A stretch of 64,000 nucleotides of DNA from Mycobacterium sp. DL. GTDB taxonomy: Bacteria; Actinomycetota; Actinomycetes; Mycobacteriales; Mycobacteriaceae. The position numbers were made by a program, and so were the translations under genes. The stretch spans positions 2,604,001-2,668,000 of the forward strand of contig NZ_CP155796.1 in assembly GCF_039729195.1 (NCBI RefSeq), in the 5' to 3' direction. Below, piece by piece: positions 1-8,311 of the stretch. The notes below the pieces were generated by a model. The model had not been told where the DNA came from. It was given only the letters and a program-made list of their open reading frames with translations, and did no database searches. Each line of letters starts with the position of its first letter. The first letter of the stretch is position 1.

Positions 1-1
1 G

Positions 2-496
2 CACTTCCGCGACAGCACCTGGTCGATGCGTGTGCCCCGAAAGCTCCAGGAGACCCAACTCCGGATGCGACAGACGATCGAAGAGCTTTCCCAACGGTTG
101 AACCGGCCGCCGACGAACCGCGAAGTGGCCCGAGAACTCGGTGTCGACGATGACATCGTCGCCCAGTCCCAGTCAGCCCACTGGGCATATCGCCCCGTGT
201 CGCTCGACGCGCCCCGGAGTGACGGCGGGGTAGGGGAGACCAGTGTCGGCGCCACCCAGGGGATCCACGATCCGGGCTTCGACGCCGTCGAGGATCTCAT
301 CGTCCTGCGTGAGGTGATCGCCGAATTGGATGACCGGCGACGGGCGATTCTCGGGATGCGGTACTTCGACTGTCTGACACAGCGAGAAATCGCCCTGCGG
401 CTCAACATTTCACAGGTACAGGTGTCCCGACTCCTTGACGGCACGTTGGCGCGACTTCGCCAGCGCATGTTCGTCGAAGTGTCCGCGGTCGCATGA
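2..496 (+). CDS. SigF/SigB-type RNA polymerase sigma factor, 5' end missing
   Basis: The reading frame is already open at base 2, so the N-terminus (sigma regions 1.2 and 2) lies outside the window; about 164 residues are visible. The visible start, HFRDSTWSMRVPRKLQE, is the typical junction of region 2 with region 3 in the SigF/SigB/SigG stress and sporulation-type factors. Region 3 follows (RPPTNREVARELG). Region 4, the -35 binding helix-turn-helix, is near the end (DCLTQREIALRLNISQVQVSRL). It would direct core RNA polymerase to a stress-type promoter set. No anti-sigma gene is visible downstream; a partner could lie upstream, outside the window. The exact paralogue (SigF against a second SigB/F/G-type factor) cannot be settled from the C-terminal half. 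Confidence 0.85.
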   Translation, partial: HFRDSTWSMRVPRKLQETQLRMRQTIEELSQRLNRPPTNREVARELGVDDDIVAQSQSAHWAYRPVSLDAPRSDGGVGETSVGATQGIHDPGFDAVEDLIVLREVIAELDDRRRAILGMRYFDCLTQREIALRLNISQVQVSRLLDGTLARLRQRMFVEVSAVA

Positions 497-602
497 GGGT
501 GGGTTGCTCGTAGTCCGGCGAGGGCGCGCGTTTGCACGCCGACGCGCCGTGTTCCGTCATACAAAACGTCGCGCTCGCGGCCGGTGAGCGTCGGTCGCCT
601 GC

Positions 603-1982
603 TCAGGTAGCCGGCCAACGCCTCTCGAGGGCGTCGCGGACGTCATGAGTGAGCCGGTCGAGTCGACGGCTGTCGATCACATCGAATCTCTGTTCTGCCG
701 CAGCGCTTTCCAGCCGCCGCAGCTGATCGGCGATCGCCTGCCGGTGGCTGGGAAGGACCACCACCCACGCGAGTTCGCGCAGCAATGACAGCAACCGGGC
801 CAGCACGGCGGGGTCGCTGGCACCGTAGAGCTGCGGTTGGCTGCAGACCAGGTCGATCAGGTCGGAGAGGTCCGGACGGGCTACCACCACCCGCAGCACG
901 TCGTCATCGTCGCGCAGGGTCCGGCGTCCCAGGCGGTACCCGGCGAGATCGCACAATGTCGCGCTGCACGAGTTGAGTCCGTGGATCGCGGTGGTGGGAT
1001 CGTTGATACCGGGGCTCAGAGCCCGGACCACCACATCGGTCAACTGGCGAAGCCCGTAGCCGATGTCCTGGGTTGACGTGCGCTCGATGCCGGTGGTCAT
1101 GGCCCGGCTCACCTGGTCGCGCACCGACGCCAAACGGTCGTCATCGAGGAGACCACCGGCCGACCCTGCAGCCCAACACAATGCGACCGGTACCCCCGCC
1201 ACGATGTCCGACCCGACGGGGCGGTCGATCCAGATCACCGCGTCGGCATCAACTGCGGCCGACAGCAGGGCATCCTCGTCGATCTCCACGAGGAAGCCCG
1301 ACGACCGGGCCGGAATCACCGACGCACCTGAGGGCGGGGTCGGCGCGAAGTCATGGTCCGGGGTGTCATCGAGCGGTTCGAGCATCCGGTGGCCGTTGTC
1401 CTTGATGTCGGCTGCGACGTGGTCGAGCATGGTCTCGATCCGGATCTGCCGAACCAGGTGCCCCAGGAACAGCACCAGTGCCATGACACTGGCCATGGCC
1501 AGCAGGTAGGCGACCGTGACCGAGAGATGCGGGACGAACTCCGCGCCGGAGTCGCTGTCGTTGCGCACCGTGCGCAGCACCGTCAGCGCATAGACGAAGG
1601 TTGCGAGGAACAACGCCAAGGTGCGCTGGACGAACCGGTCCGCTGCGAAGGTGCGCAACAGCCTCGGCGTGTACTGGCTGCTGGCGAGCTGCAGGGTGAC
1701 GACGGTCAGCGAGAACGTCAGCGACGTCATGGAGATCAGCGAGGCCGCGACGGTTCCGAGTACCTCTCGGGCAGCGTCGGCCCCACCACCGAAAAGATAG
1801 GCCGACACCGTCGGCGGCAGTTGATCAGCGAGGGCAGTGTCGAGTTCGGGGATGGCGACACCGGCAAGTATTGCGGCGACCACGCCGAGCGCGGGTACCG
1901 GCCACAGCCGGCTTCTCCACGCGTCGACAAACGTTGCGCGCCGACGCCTGACGGCCTCGAGGCTCCCGGATCTGTCGCTCAT
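603..1982 (-). CDS. DUF2254 family membrane protein
   Basis: Predicted polytopic inner-membrane protein of 459 residues. Hydrophobic segments lie near residues 28-45, 75-105, 120-140 and 155-180, followed by a long soluble C-terminal half. The sequence pattern (ISMTSLTFSLTVVTLQLAS, QYTPRLLRTFAADRFVQ and, later, ALSPGINDPTTA) is that of the DUF2254 family, whose function is unknown. An in-frame start 60 bases further upstream exists, but the ATG at 1982 is preceded by a good ribosome-binding site (GAGGAG, 4 bases away), so I use it. The gene is convergent with the sigma factor gene; 106 bases separate them. Confidence 0.8.
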   Translation of the reverse strand: MSDRSGSLEAVRRRRATFVDAWRSRLWPVPALGVVAAILAGVAIPELDTALADQLPPTVSAYLFGGGADAAREVLGTVAASLISMTSLTFSLTVVTLQLASSQYTPRLLRTFAADRFVQRTLALFLATFVYALTVLRTVRNDSDSGAEFVPHLSVTVAYLLAMASVMALVLFLGHLVRQIRIETMLDHVAADIKDNGHRMLEPLDDTPDHDFAPTPPSGASVIPARSSGFLVEIDEDALLSAAVDADAVIWIDRPVGSDIVAGVPVALCWAAGSAGGLLDDDRLASVRDQVSRAMTTGIERTSTQDIGYGLRQLTDVVVRALSPGINDPTTAIHGLNSCSATLCDLAGYRLGRRTLRDDDDVLRVVVARPDLSDLIDLVCSQPQLYGASDPAVLARLLSLLRELAWVVVLPSHRQAIADQLRRLESAAAEQRFDVIDSRRLDRLTHDVRDALERRWPAT

Positions 1983-2087
1983 GATCTCCTCGCGTGCCGA
2001 GCCAAGGCAGCTCGGGACCGCTGGCCATGGACAGGTACCCATCTCACGCGTCGGTACACCTTTCAGTGCCGATTCCGTGTGTGTGGA

Positions 2088-2636
2088 TCACCCGCCGCTC
2101 GCGAGGTCGTTGAGCACTTCGTCGACCCGGCCGATGCCGCCACCGAACGGGTTGCCGCGCTTGAGCAGGTGGGTTCCCCACGGCGTCACCGCGATCAGCT
2201 TCGGGGAACTCGATGTCATCTGCATCCGGCGTTCGAACCGGACCTGTTCCAACGGCGCGACGGGGTGACCGGCGCCGTCCCGGTACACCCGCTGCGCGCG
2301 GTCGAGCACCGCCAGCGGGGTGAAGGTGCTCAGCGCGCGCTGCCGGTTCCGGCGCGCGGACCTGATCGTGACGCCCGCGACGACGGCGGCCGTGACGCCG
2401 ACGGCGAGGAGGATCGCTGCGAGTGCGACGGGCACCGACGACCGGGCGTCGGTCGCAGCGTTGACCAACGACACCGATCCGAAGCCACCGAACACCACGG
2501 CGACCACCACGAGCACGTACGCGGTGATCTCCACGGCACGGTTGCCACGGTCGATGAGCAACACCGCGGCGCCCTGCTCGGCCACCACCAGACCGCCCTG
2601 CTCGGCGATGATGACGGGTTCGGTCGGCGTCGCCAT
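2088..2636 (-). CDS. Small two-pass membrane protein, unknown function
   Basis: This 182-residue protein begins MATPTEPVIIAEQGG and has two clear transmembrane segments, near residues 36-56 and 68-92, then a basic cytoplasmic stretch (RSARRNRQR) and a soluble tail. I do not recognise a named family; the layout resembles mycobacterial membrane proteins of unknown function. The ATG at 2636 is chosen because the protein-like composition starts there; frame extensions upstream are arginine-rich noise. The next gene downstream on the same strand starts 105 bases away, so it may be transcribed alone. A perfect 9-base inverted repeat lies 32-55 bases upstream of the start and is described separately. 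Confidence 0.6.
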   Translation of the reverse strand: MATPTEPVIIAEQGGLVVAEQGAAVLLIDRGNRAVEITAYVLVVVAVVFGGFGSVSLVNAATDARSSVPVALAAILLAVGVTAAVVAGVTIRSARRNRQRALSTFTPLAVLDRAQRVYRDGAGHPVAPLEQVRFERRMQMTSSSPKLIAVTPWGTHLLKRGNPFGGGIGRVDEVLNDLASGG

Positions 2637-2667
2637 GGGTTGAGCTTGCCGAATCCAGCCGCGAGCG

Positions 2668-2691
2668 CGCGGATTTGTACAGAAATCCGCG
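2668..2691. promoter_or_regulatory. Perfect 9-base inverted repeat upstream of the 2636 membrane-protein gene
   Basis: CGCGGATTT at 2668-2676 and AAATCCGCG at 2683-2691 are exact reverse complements, separated by GTACAG. The repeat sits 32-55 bases upstream of the start at 2636, where an operator or a 5'-UTR hairpin would lie. A second palindrome, CGCGAGCTCGCG, is at 2710-2721. No regulator gene is adjacent, so the binding protein is unknown. Confidence 0.4.
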
Positions 2692-2755
2692 GCGTGTCGC
2701 GGGCAAACACGCGAGCTCGCGGGAGGGACGGTTAGGTGAGGTGCCCTAGGTCCTT

Positions 2756-3448
2756 CTAGATGGCCATCGCGGCACGGACGTCGGCTTCGGACGCCGACCC
2801 TCCCGTTCCGCTGGAGGTGACCCGGCCGGCCTCGAGGATGTAGTAACGCTGAGATGACTCCAGTGCGAACCCGATGTGCTGTTCGACGAGCAGCACGCCC
2901 AGGTCGCCACGGGCGGTCAATGTGGTGATGGCCTCCTCGATCTCGGCGACGACCGACGGCTGGATGCCCTCGGTCGGTTCGTCGAGGATCAGGCACTTCG
3001 GCGTCGTGATGAGCGCCCGCGCGATCGCGAGCTGCTGACGCTGACCGCCCGAGAGCAGGCCGGCCCGTCGGGTCAACAGTTCCTTGAGCGCGGGGAACAG
3101 GTCGAGTTGCTCATCGATGAGCTGCTTACCGTTCTTGCGGCCGTCGGCGACGACCTGCAGATTCTCGGCTGTGGTCAGCTGCCCGAACGACTGCTGGCCC
3201 TGCGGCACGTACGCCAGACCCCGGGCCACCCGGGCGCTGGGTCGCAGCTTGGTGATGTCGTCGCCGTTGAACAGCACCTTGCCCGACGTGCACTTGAGTA
3301 GACCGACCGCTGCGCGCAGCAGTGTGGTCTTCCCGGCGCCGTTGTGGCCCATCACCGCCGCGACCCCGTCGGAGGGAACCTCGATGCTGGCACCGTGGAT
3401 GACTTCACTGCGCCCGTAGCCGGTGCGGACGTCGACCAGTTCGAGCAT
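2756..3448 (-). CDS. urtE: Urea ABC transporter ATP-binding protein UrtE
   Basis: Cytoplasmic ATPase subunit (230 residues) of a branched-chain-type ABC importer, related to LivF. Walker A GHNGAGKTT is near residue 34, the signature LSGGQRQQ near 136 and Walker B LILDEPTEGI near 157; the H-loop histidine is in LLVEQHIG. The TEGIQPSVV wording after Walker B is typical of UrtE rather than LivF. The start codon shares one base with the urtD stop (3448), so the two are translationally coupled. It is the last gene of urtABCDE. The substrate assignment (urea and perhaps short amides) rests on the whole operon. Confidence 0.9.
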   Translation of the reverse strand: MLELVDVRTGYGRSEVIHGASIEVPSDGVAAVMGHNGAGKTTLLRAAVGLLKCTSGKVLFNGDDITKLRPSARVARGLAYVPQGQQSFGQLTTAENLQVVADGRKNGKQLIDEQLDLFPALKELLTRRAGLLSGGQRQQLAIARALITTPKCLILDEPTEGIQPSVVAEIEEAITTLTARGDLGVLLVEQHIGFALESSQRYYILEAGRVTSSGTGGSASEADVRAAMAI

Positions 3449-4287
3449 CAGGAGTTCTCCTCGGTGATTTCGTCGGGGATCCCGTCGGTACCGGCCGCCG
3501 CGGTCCCCAGGTAGACCTCCTGGACCTTCGGATTGGCCTGCACCTCGGCAACGGATCCCTCAGCGATCACATGTCCGCGGGCCAGCACGGTGACCGAGGT
3601 GGCGAATGCCCGCATGAAGTCCATGTCGTGTTCGACGACGACAACGGTGCGCTCAGCGCCGATGCGGCGCAACAGATTTCCCGTCTCCTCGCGCTCTTCA
3701 TGACTCATGCCCGCGACTGGCTCGTCGAGCAGCAGCACGTCGGCGTTCTGCACCAGCAGCATGCCGATCTCGAGCCACTGCTTCTGCCCGTGAGCGAGGA
3801 CACCCGCGGGTTTCTCCGCCAAGTGGGTGAGCCCGGTGATCTCGAGGGCCTCCTCGATGGCGGGCAGCACGCCGTTGCGACGTCGCAGCAGTGCCCACGG
3901 CGACCGGCCTGCGCCGGCGGCGATGTCCAGGTTCTGCAGCACGGTCAGTTGTTCGAACACGCTGGCCGTCTGAAAGGTCCGCCCGACCCCCGCGCGCGCG
4001 ATCTGGTGCACTTTCTTGCCGAGCAGTTCGACACCGGACTTGCTGACCGAACCGGTCGCCGACACGAGGCCGGTGATCGCGTCGATCACGGTCGTCTTGC
4101 CCGCACCGTTGGGGCCGATCAGGAACCTCAGGTCCCCCTGGAACAGGGTGAGGTCCACGTCGGTGACGGCTTTGAACCCGTCAAAATCGACTGTCAGGCC
4201 TCGTACTTCGAGGTATTCGGTACCCATGCCGACATTGCCGCCGACTTTGGGGCCGCGTTCGCCGGTGATGGCCTCGGTCTCCGTCAT
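3448..4287 (-). CDS. urtD: Urea ABC transporter ATP-binding protein UrtD
   Basis: Second ATPase subunit, 279 residues, LivG-like. Walker A GPNGAGKTT, signature LAHGQKQWLEIG (the degenerate AHGQ form typical of UrtD) and Walker B VLLLDEPVAGMS are all present. The ATG at 4287 is chosen because it overlaps the urtC stop in an ATGA. A longer in-frame extension upstream would run through the urtC coding region and has arginine-rich, unlikely composition. It would pair with UrtE as the nucleotide-binding dimer energising UrtB/UrtC. Confidence 0.9.
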   Translation of the reverse strand: MTETEAITGERGPKVGGNVGMGTEYLEVRGLTVDFDGFKAVTDVDLTLFQGDLRFLIGPNGAGKTTVIDAITGLVSATGSVSKSGVELLGKKVHQIARAGVGRTFQTASVFEQLTVLQNLDIAAGAGRSPWALLRRRNGVLPAIEEALEITGLTHLAEKPAGVLAHGQKQWLEIGMLLVQNADVLLLDEPVAGMSHEEREETGNLLRRIGAERTVVVVEHDMDFMRAFATSVTVLARGHVIAEGSVAEVQANPKVQEVYLGTAAAGTDGIPDEITEENS

Positions 4288-5408
4288 GAGCGGGCTCCCA
4301 CCTTCTCTGCGTCGGGATCGGGATCGACTTCGGACACCTTCTCGGGTTCTCCGTCGGAGGTGTCCTTGGCCTTCCGGCGCCGTTTGGCCAGCACCGCCAG
4401 CCCGGCGAACCCGGCGGGGAAGAAACCGACGACGACGATGAAGAGCAGGCCCTGCGCGTAGGTCCACTCCGACGGAAAGCGTTCGGAGAACAGCGTTTGC
4501 GCCCATGCCACACCGATGGCTCCCAGCACGGGACCCAGCAGTGTGGTGCGCCCGCCGATCGCGACGCCGATCAGGAAGGCGATGGAAGGCAGGATGCCGA
4601 CCTGCGACGGGGCGATGAACCCGACTATCGGCGCGAACAACGCGCCCGCGATGCTCGCGAACAGCGCCGCGACCGTGTAGGCGACCACTTTGATGTTGGC
4701 CGGGTCATAGCCCAGGAACCGCACGCGCTCCTCGCCGTCGCGCACGGCGACCAGCAGTTCGCCGTATCGGCTCTGCATCAGTTGGCGCACGACGGCCACC
4801 ACGATCAGCAGCACCGCGGCAGCGATGAAGTACAGCATGCGCCGGTTCGCCGGATCGTTGAGCGCGAAGCCGAAGAACGTTCGGAACCTGTTGAGCCCGT
4901 TGCTGCCACCCAGGCTGGTCTGACCGACGAGCAGGATGGCCAGTGCCGCGGCCAGCGCCTGGGACAGGATCGCGAAGTACGCACCCTTGACGCGGCGCTT
5001 GAAGACACCGAGTCCGAGCGCCGCCGCGATCGCCGTGGGCACCAGCACGATGGCCAGCAGCGTGAACGCCGGAGAAGCGAAAGGTGCCCAGTAGCCGGGC
5101 AATTCGCGGACACCGGCGATCTGCATGAAGTCAGGAACGCCGTTGCCGTAGATCTCGGCGTCGGCGATCTTGAGGTGCATGCCCATCATGTAGCCGCCGA
5201 GGCCGAAGAAGACGCCCTGCCCCAGAACCAGCATGCCGCCGCGTCCCCACGCCAGCCCGATGCCGACTGCGACGATCGCGAAGCACAGGAATTTGCCCAG
5301 CAGGCTGAGCCGGAAGTCGGAGAACACCAGGGGCGCCACCCCGAACAGCAGCACCGCGGCAATGCCGAAGCCGGCCCAGGTCTGCCATCGACCGAGGAGG
5401 GTTCTCAT
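4284..5408 (-). CDS. urtC: Urea ABC transporter permease UrtC
   Basis: Integral membrane permease of 374 residues, LivM-like, with about ten hydrophobic segments beginning near residue 13. The stretch GRGGMLVLGQGVFFGLGGYMMG is the conserved permease motif of this subfamily, and the VGQTSLGGSNGLN region is typical of UrtC. The C-terminus is a charged cytoplasmic tail rich in K, E and D. Four-base ATGA overlaps join it to urtB upstream (5405-5408) and urtD downstream (4284-4287), which marks a single translationally coupled operon. Confidence 0.9.
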   Translation of the reverse strand: MRTLLGRWQTWAGFGIAAVLLFGVAPLVFSDFRLSLLGKFLCFAIVAVGIGLAWGRGGMLVLGQGVFFGLGGYMMGMHLKIADAEIYGNGVPDFMQIAGVRELPGYWAPFASPAFTLLAIVLVPTAIAAALGLGVFKRRVKGAYFAILSQALAAALAILLVGQTSLGGSNGLNRFRTFFGFALNDPANRRMLYFIAAAVLLIVVAVVRQLMQSRYGELLVAVRDGEERVRFLGYDPANIKVVAYTVAALFASIAGALFAPIVGFIAPSQVGILPSIAFLIGVAIGGRTTLLGPVLGAIGVAWAQTLFSERFPSEWTYAQGLLFIVVVGFFPAGFAGLAVLAKRRRKAKDTSDGEPEKVSEVDPDPDAEKVGARS

Positions 5409-6289
5409 ACCAAACTCCTTGTCCTGACGGTGAACAGACCCTGCGGGCGGACCTGCAGGAAGATCACGATGATGACGAAGACGATCACCTTGGCCAGCGA
5501 CGCTGTCGTGTTGTACTCGATGAACGAGTTCAGGAAGCCCAGTGTGAACGCCGCGATCACGGTGCCCTTGATCTGTCCCAGACCGCCTACGACGACGACC
5601 AGGAACGCATCGATGAGGTAGCTCTGCCCGATCGTCGGGCTGGTGGACCCGATCAACGTCAGCGCCACCCCTGCCACGGCGGCGAGGCCGGATCCGATGA
5701 AGAACGTCATGATGTCGGTCTTGCGCGACGAGATGCCGCTGGTTTCAGCGAGATCGCGGTTCTGCACGACCGCCCGGATCCGGCGTCCCATCGGGCTGAC
5801 CTTGAGCACTGCGGCCAGCACCGCGACGCAGACGATCGCGAGCACCAGGATGAAGATGCGGGTCTTGGGGACCACCGCACCGAGGATGTCGACACCGCCG
5901 GACAACCACACCGGGGCCACCACGTTGACCGCGGGGGCGCCGAAGATGTCCCGTGCGACCTGCTGCAGGATCAGGCCGACGCCGAAGGTGACCAGCAAGG
6001 TGTCCAGCGGTCGGGAGTACATCCGCTGGATCAGCGTGACCTCCAACAGGGCGCCCATCGCGCCACCGATGAAGAACCCGAGGATCAGCGAGATGATCAG
6101 CGAGACACCGGCACTCGACACGATCTGCTGAACGACGTACGCGGTGTAGCAGCCGGCCATGATGAACTCGCCGTGCGCCATGTTGATGACGCCCATCTGG
6201 CCGAACGTCAATGACAACCCCAGTGCGGCCAGCAACAGGATCGAGCCGAGGCTCAATCCTGTTGCCAGCTGTCCGATCAGGACATCCAT
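5405..6289 (-). CDS. urtB: Urea ABC transporter permease UrtB
   Basis: LivH-like permease, 294 residues, about eight membrane segments. The N-terminal motif LTFGQMGVINMAHGEFIMAG is a hallmark of the LivH/UrtB family (GxxNxAHGxF). It forms the membrane channel with UrtC. It overlaps urtC by four bases and lies 58 bases downstream of urtA, a usual position because the abundant binding protein is often separated from the permease genes. No unusual residues were seen. Confidence 0.9.
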   Translation of the reverse strand: MDVLIGQLATGLSLGSILLLAALGLSLTFGQMGVINMAHGEFIMAGCYTAYVVQQIVSSAGVSLIISLILGFFIGGAMGALLEVTLIQRMYSRPLDTLLVTFGVGLILQQVARDIFGAPAVNVVAPVWLSGGVDILGAVVPKTRIFILVLAIVCVAVLAAVLKVSPMGRRIRAVVQNRDLAETSGISSRKTDIMTFFIGSGLAAVAGVALTLIGSTSPTIGQSYLIDAFLVVVVGGLGQIKGTVIAAFTLGFLNSFIEYNTTASLAKVIVFVIIVIFLQVRPQGLFTVRTRSLV

Positions 6290-6347
6290 ACCTACAAACT
6301 TCCCGTCGCTTGGTTAGCCGCCTGCATGTCCGCGCCAGCCCCCGTGG

Positions 6348-7613
6348 TCAGCCGGAGAGCCCGGCGGCCCACGGGTAGGACTTCAGGAACGGATCCGGCT
6401 CGATGGGGCCGGGGGACTCCCAGATCGTGTAGATCAAGCCGTCCGGACGGATCTCACCGATGCGGGCGGTCTTGGTGATGTGGTGGTTCTCGCCGTCGAT
6501 CGTGACCAGGCCCTCCGGCGCGTCGAAGGTGACCCCGTCGGCGTTGTCCTGAATTGCCTTGACGTCGAACGACTGTGCCTTCTCGACGGTGTTCTTCCAC
6601 AGGAAGACCGACACGTAGGCCGCCTCCATCGGATCCGACGTCGGCTTGTCGGCGCCGAACTTCGCCTTGTAGGCCTCGACGAAGGCGTTGTTCACCGGGC
6701 TGTCGATGGTCTGGTAGTAGTCCCACGCCGTCAGCTGGCCGTCGATGTTCTGCACACCGATGCCGCCGACCTCTTCCTCGGCGATGGACACCGACACCAC
6801 CGGCATGTCCTGAGGGGTCAGGCCGACGTTCTTGTACTCCCGGAAGAACGCCACGTTGGAGTCGCCGTTGAGGGTGTTGAACACCGCGTCGGCGTCGGCG
6901 CTGCGGACCTTGTTGATGATCGTGGAGAAATCGGTCGAGCCCAGGGGGGTGTAGTCCTCGCCCTTGATCTCCATACCGTTGGCTTCGGCGTAGGCCTTGA
7001 TGATGCGGTTGGCGGTCTGCGGGAAGACGTAGTCGCTGCCGACCAGGTAGAGGGACTGAGCGCCCTGCTCTTTGAGGTAGTCCAGGGCGGGCACGATCTG
7101 CTGGTTGGTGGTCGCGCCGGTGTAGAAGATGTTGGGGGAGGACTCCAGGCCCTCGTACTGCACCGGGTAGTAGAGCAGTGAGTTGCTGCTCTCGAACACC
7201 GGCAGCATCGCCTTGCGGCTCGACGACGTCCAGCCGCCGAACACCGCGGCCACGCAGTCGCTGCTGATCAGCTTCTCGGCCTTCTCGGCGAACACCGTGG
7301 GTTCTGAGGCGCCGTCCTCGGCGACCACCTGAATCTGTTTGCCCAGCACCCCGCCTTCGGCGTTGATCTGCTCGACCGCCAGATCGATGGCGTTGCGAAC
7401 CGTCACCTCCGAGATCGCCATGGTGCCCGACAGCGAGTTCAGCGCACCGACCTTGATGCTCTCACCAGAGGTGTCGACGCATGACTCCGCGTTTGCTGCT
7501 TCCGTATCGCTGGCCTTACTTCCGCAGCCCGCCAACAACAGGCTGGTGACTGCTACGACACTTCCCGCGGCTAGCGCGGAACGTTTGAACGAAGAGCGTC
7601 GAGGTAGTTCCAT
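6348..7613 (-). CDS. urtA: Urea ABC transporter substrate-binding lipoprotein UrtA
   Basis: Binding protein of 421 residues. It has a basic n-region (PRRSSFKRS), a hydrophobic core and lipobox LLLAGC with Cys30, so it should be lipid-anchored outside the membrane. The mature part follows the UrtA/FmdD pattern: VGALNSLSGTMAISE near the start, AVFGGWTSSSRKAMLPV, LLYYPVQYEGLESSPNIFYT and, near the C-terminus, IDGENHHITKTARIGE. Start: the ATG at 7613 is preceded by AAAGG. It is the first gene of the operon. Such systems scavenge urea under nitrogen limitation and are often GlnR-controlled in actinobacteria; I could not find a convincing GlnR box here. Confidence 0.9.
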   Translation of the reverse strand: MELPRRSSFKRSALAAGSVVAVTSLLLAGCGSKASDTEAANAESCVDTSGESIKVGALNSLSGTMAISEVTVRNAIDLAVEQINAEGGVLGKQIQVVAEDGASEPTVFAEKAEKLISSDCVAAVFGGWTSSSRKAMLPVFESSNSLLYYPVQYEGLESSPNIFYTGATTNQQIVPALDYLKEQGAQSLYLVGSDYVFPQTANRIIKAYAEANGMEIKGEDYTPLGSTDFSTIINKVRSADADAVFNTLNGDSNVAFFREYKNVGLTPQDMPVVSVSIAEEEVGGIGVQNIDGQLTAWDYYQTIDSPVNNAFVEAYKAKFGADKPTSDPMEAAYVSVFLWKNTVEKAQSFDVKAIQDNADGVTFDAPEGLVTIDGENHHITKTARIGEIRPDGLIYTIWESPGPIEPDPFLKSYPWAAGLSG

Positions 7614-7872
7614 GAACGGCCTTTCTGGGTGTCAACAGCACTCATTCCCTGATGAGGCGTTGAGTCGGGGGCAACTTCAGTGCGCTCGAAGCGCAGAAGC
7701 AACAACACCGCATGGGTGTCGAATCGGGACGTTAGAGCGCCTGTGTTTCTGCAAAATGTCTGTGTGTGACGAACAAATTAACGTGTCGACAATCGCGTAC
7801 GTCGTTTGCCGTTAACCTGTTCGGAGGTCGGGGGACTGTCCCCGGAGTAACGATCCGGTAGCGTCCGTCGAT
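7614..7872. promoter_or_regulatory. Divergent intergenic region between urtA and the 7873 secreted-protein gene
   Basis: This 259-base region must hold the urtABCDE promoter. Part of it (about 7740-7815) is noticeably AT-richer than the flanking genes and contains the run TGACGAACAAATTAACG. On the minus strand TAACGT near 7731-7736 fits the mycobacterial -10 pattern TANNNT, but no matching -35 at standard distance is evident. A clean AC-N9-AC GlnR motif was not found by eye. Confidence 0.35.
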
Positions 7873-8301
7873 GTGACGGACATGCGAATAGCTACAGCCA
7901 AAGTAGGGGCGGTCCTGATGGCGGCGGCGGCATCGGTTGCGGTCAGCCAGGTCACCGCGAATGCCCAACCGGCCGGTCAACAGGTCCGGTACTCGGTGAC
8001 CTCAGCAGGCGCCTACGAGTTCGAACTCTTCTACCTGACATCGCAACCGCCGAGCATGGAGGCGTTCAACGCCGACGCCTACACGTTCGCCACGCGGGAG
8101 AAGGTGACCCTCGCGCCCGGCGTGCCCTGGGTGTTCGAGACGACGATGGCGGATCCGCAGTGGGCGATACTCACGGCGAGCAGCACCGCGCGCGGCGGGC
8201 AGGCGGCGCCGAATGCGCACTGCGACATCGCGGTCGACGGTCAGGTGCTGACCCAGCATGACGATCCCCACAACGTCAGGTGCCAGCTCGGGGAGTGGTA
8301 G
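7873..8301 (+). CDS. Secreted MmpS-like small protein
   Basis: Predicted exported protein of about 142 residues. A signal peptide covers the first 32 or so (hydrophobic core VGAVLMAAAASVAV, likely cleavage after ANA). The mature part (QVRYSVTSAGAYEFELFYLTS ... CDIAVDGQVL ... HNVRCQLGEW) has two cysteines that could form a disulfide. It resembles the beta-sandwich C-terminal domain of mycobacterial MmpS proteins, but there is no N-terminal transmembrane anchor and no mmpL neighbour. The start is either GTG 7873 or ATG 7882. It ends 10 bases before the convergent helicase gene. Function is not established; the MmpS comparison is inference from pattern. Confidence 0.55.
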   Translation: MTDMRIATAKVGAVLMAAAASVAVSQVTANAQPAGQQVRYSVTSAGAYEFELFYLTSQPPSMEAFNADAYTFATREKVTLAPGVPWVFETTMADPQWAILTASSTARGGQAAPNAHCDIAVDGQVLTQHDDPHNVRCQLGEW

Positions 8302-8311
8302 CCACCCCGGA

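Noticed and set aside
497..602. Stem-loop (GGCGCG...CGCGCC) between the sigma factor and DUF2254 genes
   Set aside because: Pairing is short with a long loop in GC-rich sequence; too weak to call as a terminator, though one is expected between convergent genes.
1353..2735. Long plus-strand open frame opposite the DUF2254 gene
   Set aside because: It overlaps two minus-strand membrane protein genes with clear hydrophobic segments and good start sites; the plus frame has shadow composition.
7614..7872. Possible GlnR binding site upstream of urtA
   Set aside because: AC-rich stretches are present but no clean AC-N9-AC or GTnAC-N6-GAAAC arrangement could be made by eye; a motif scan would decide.
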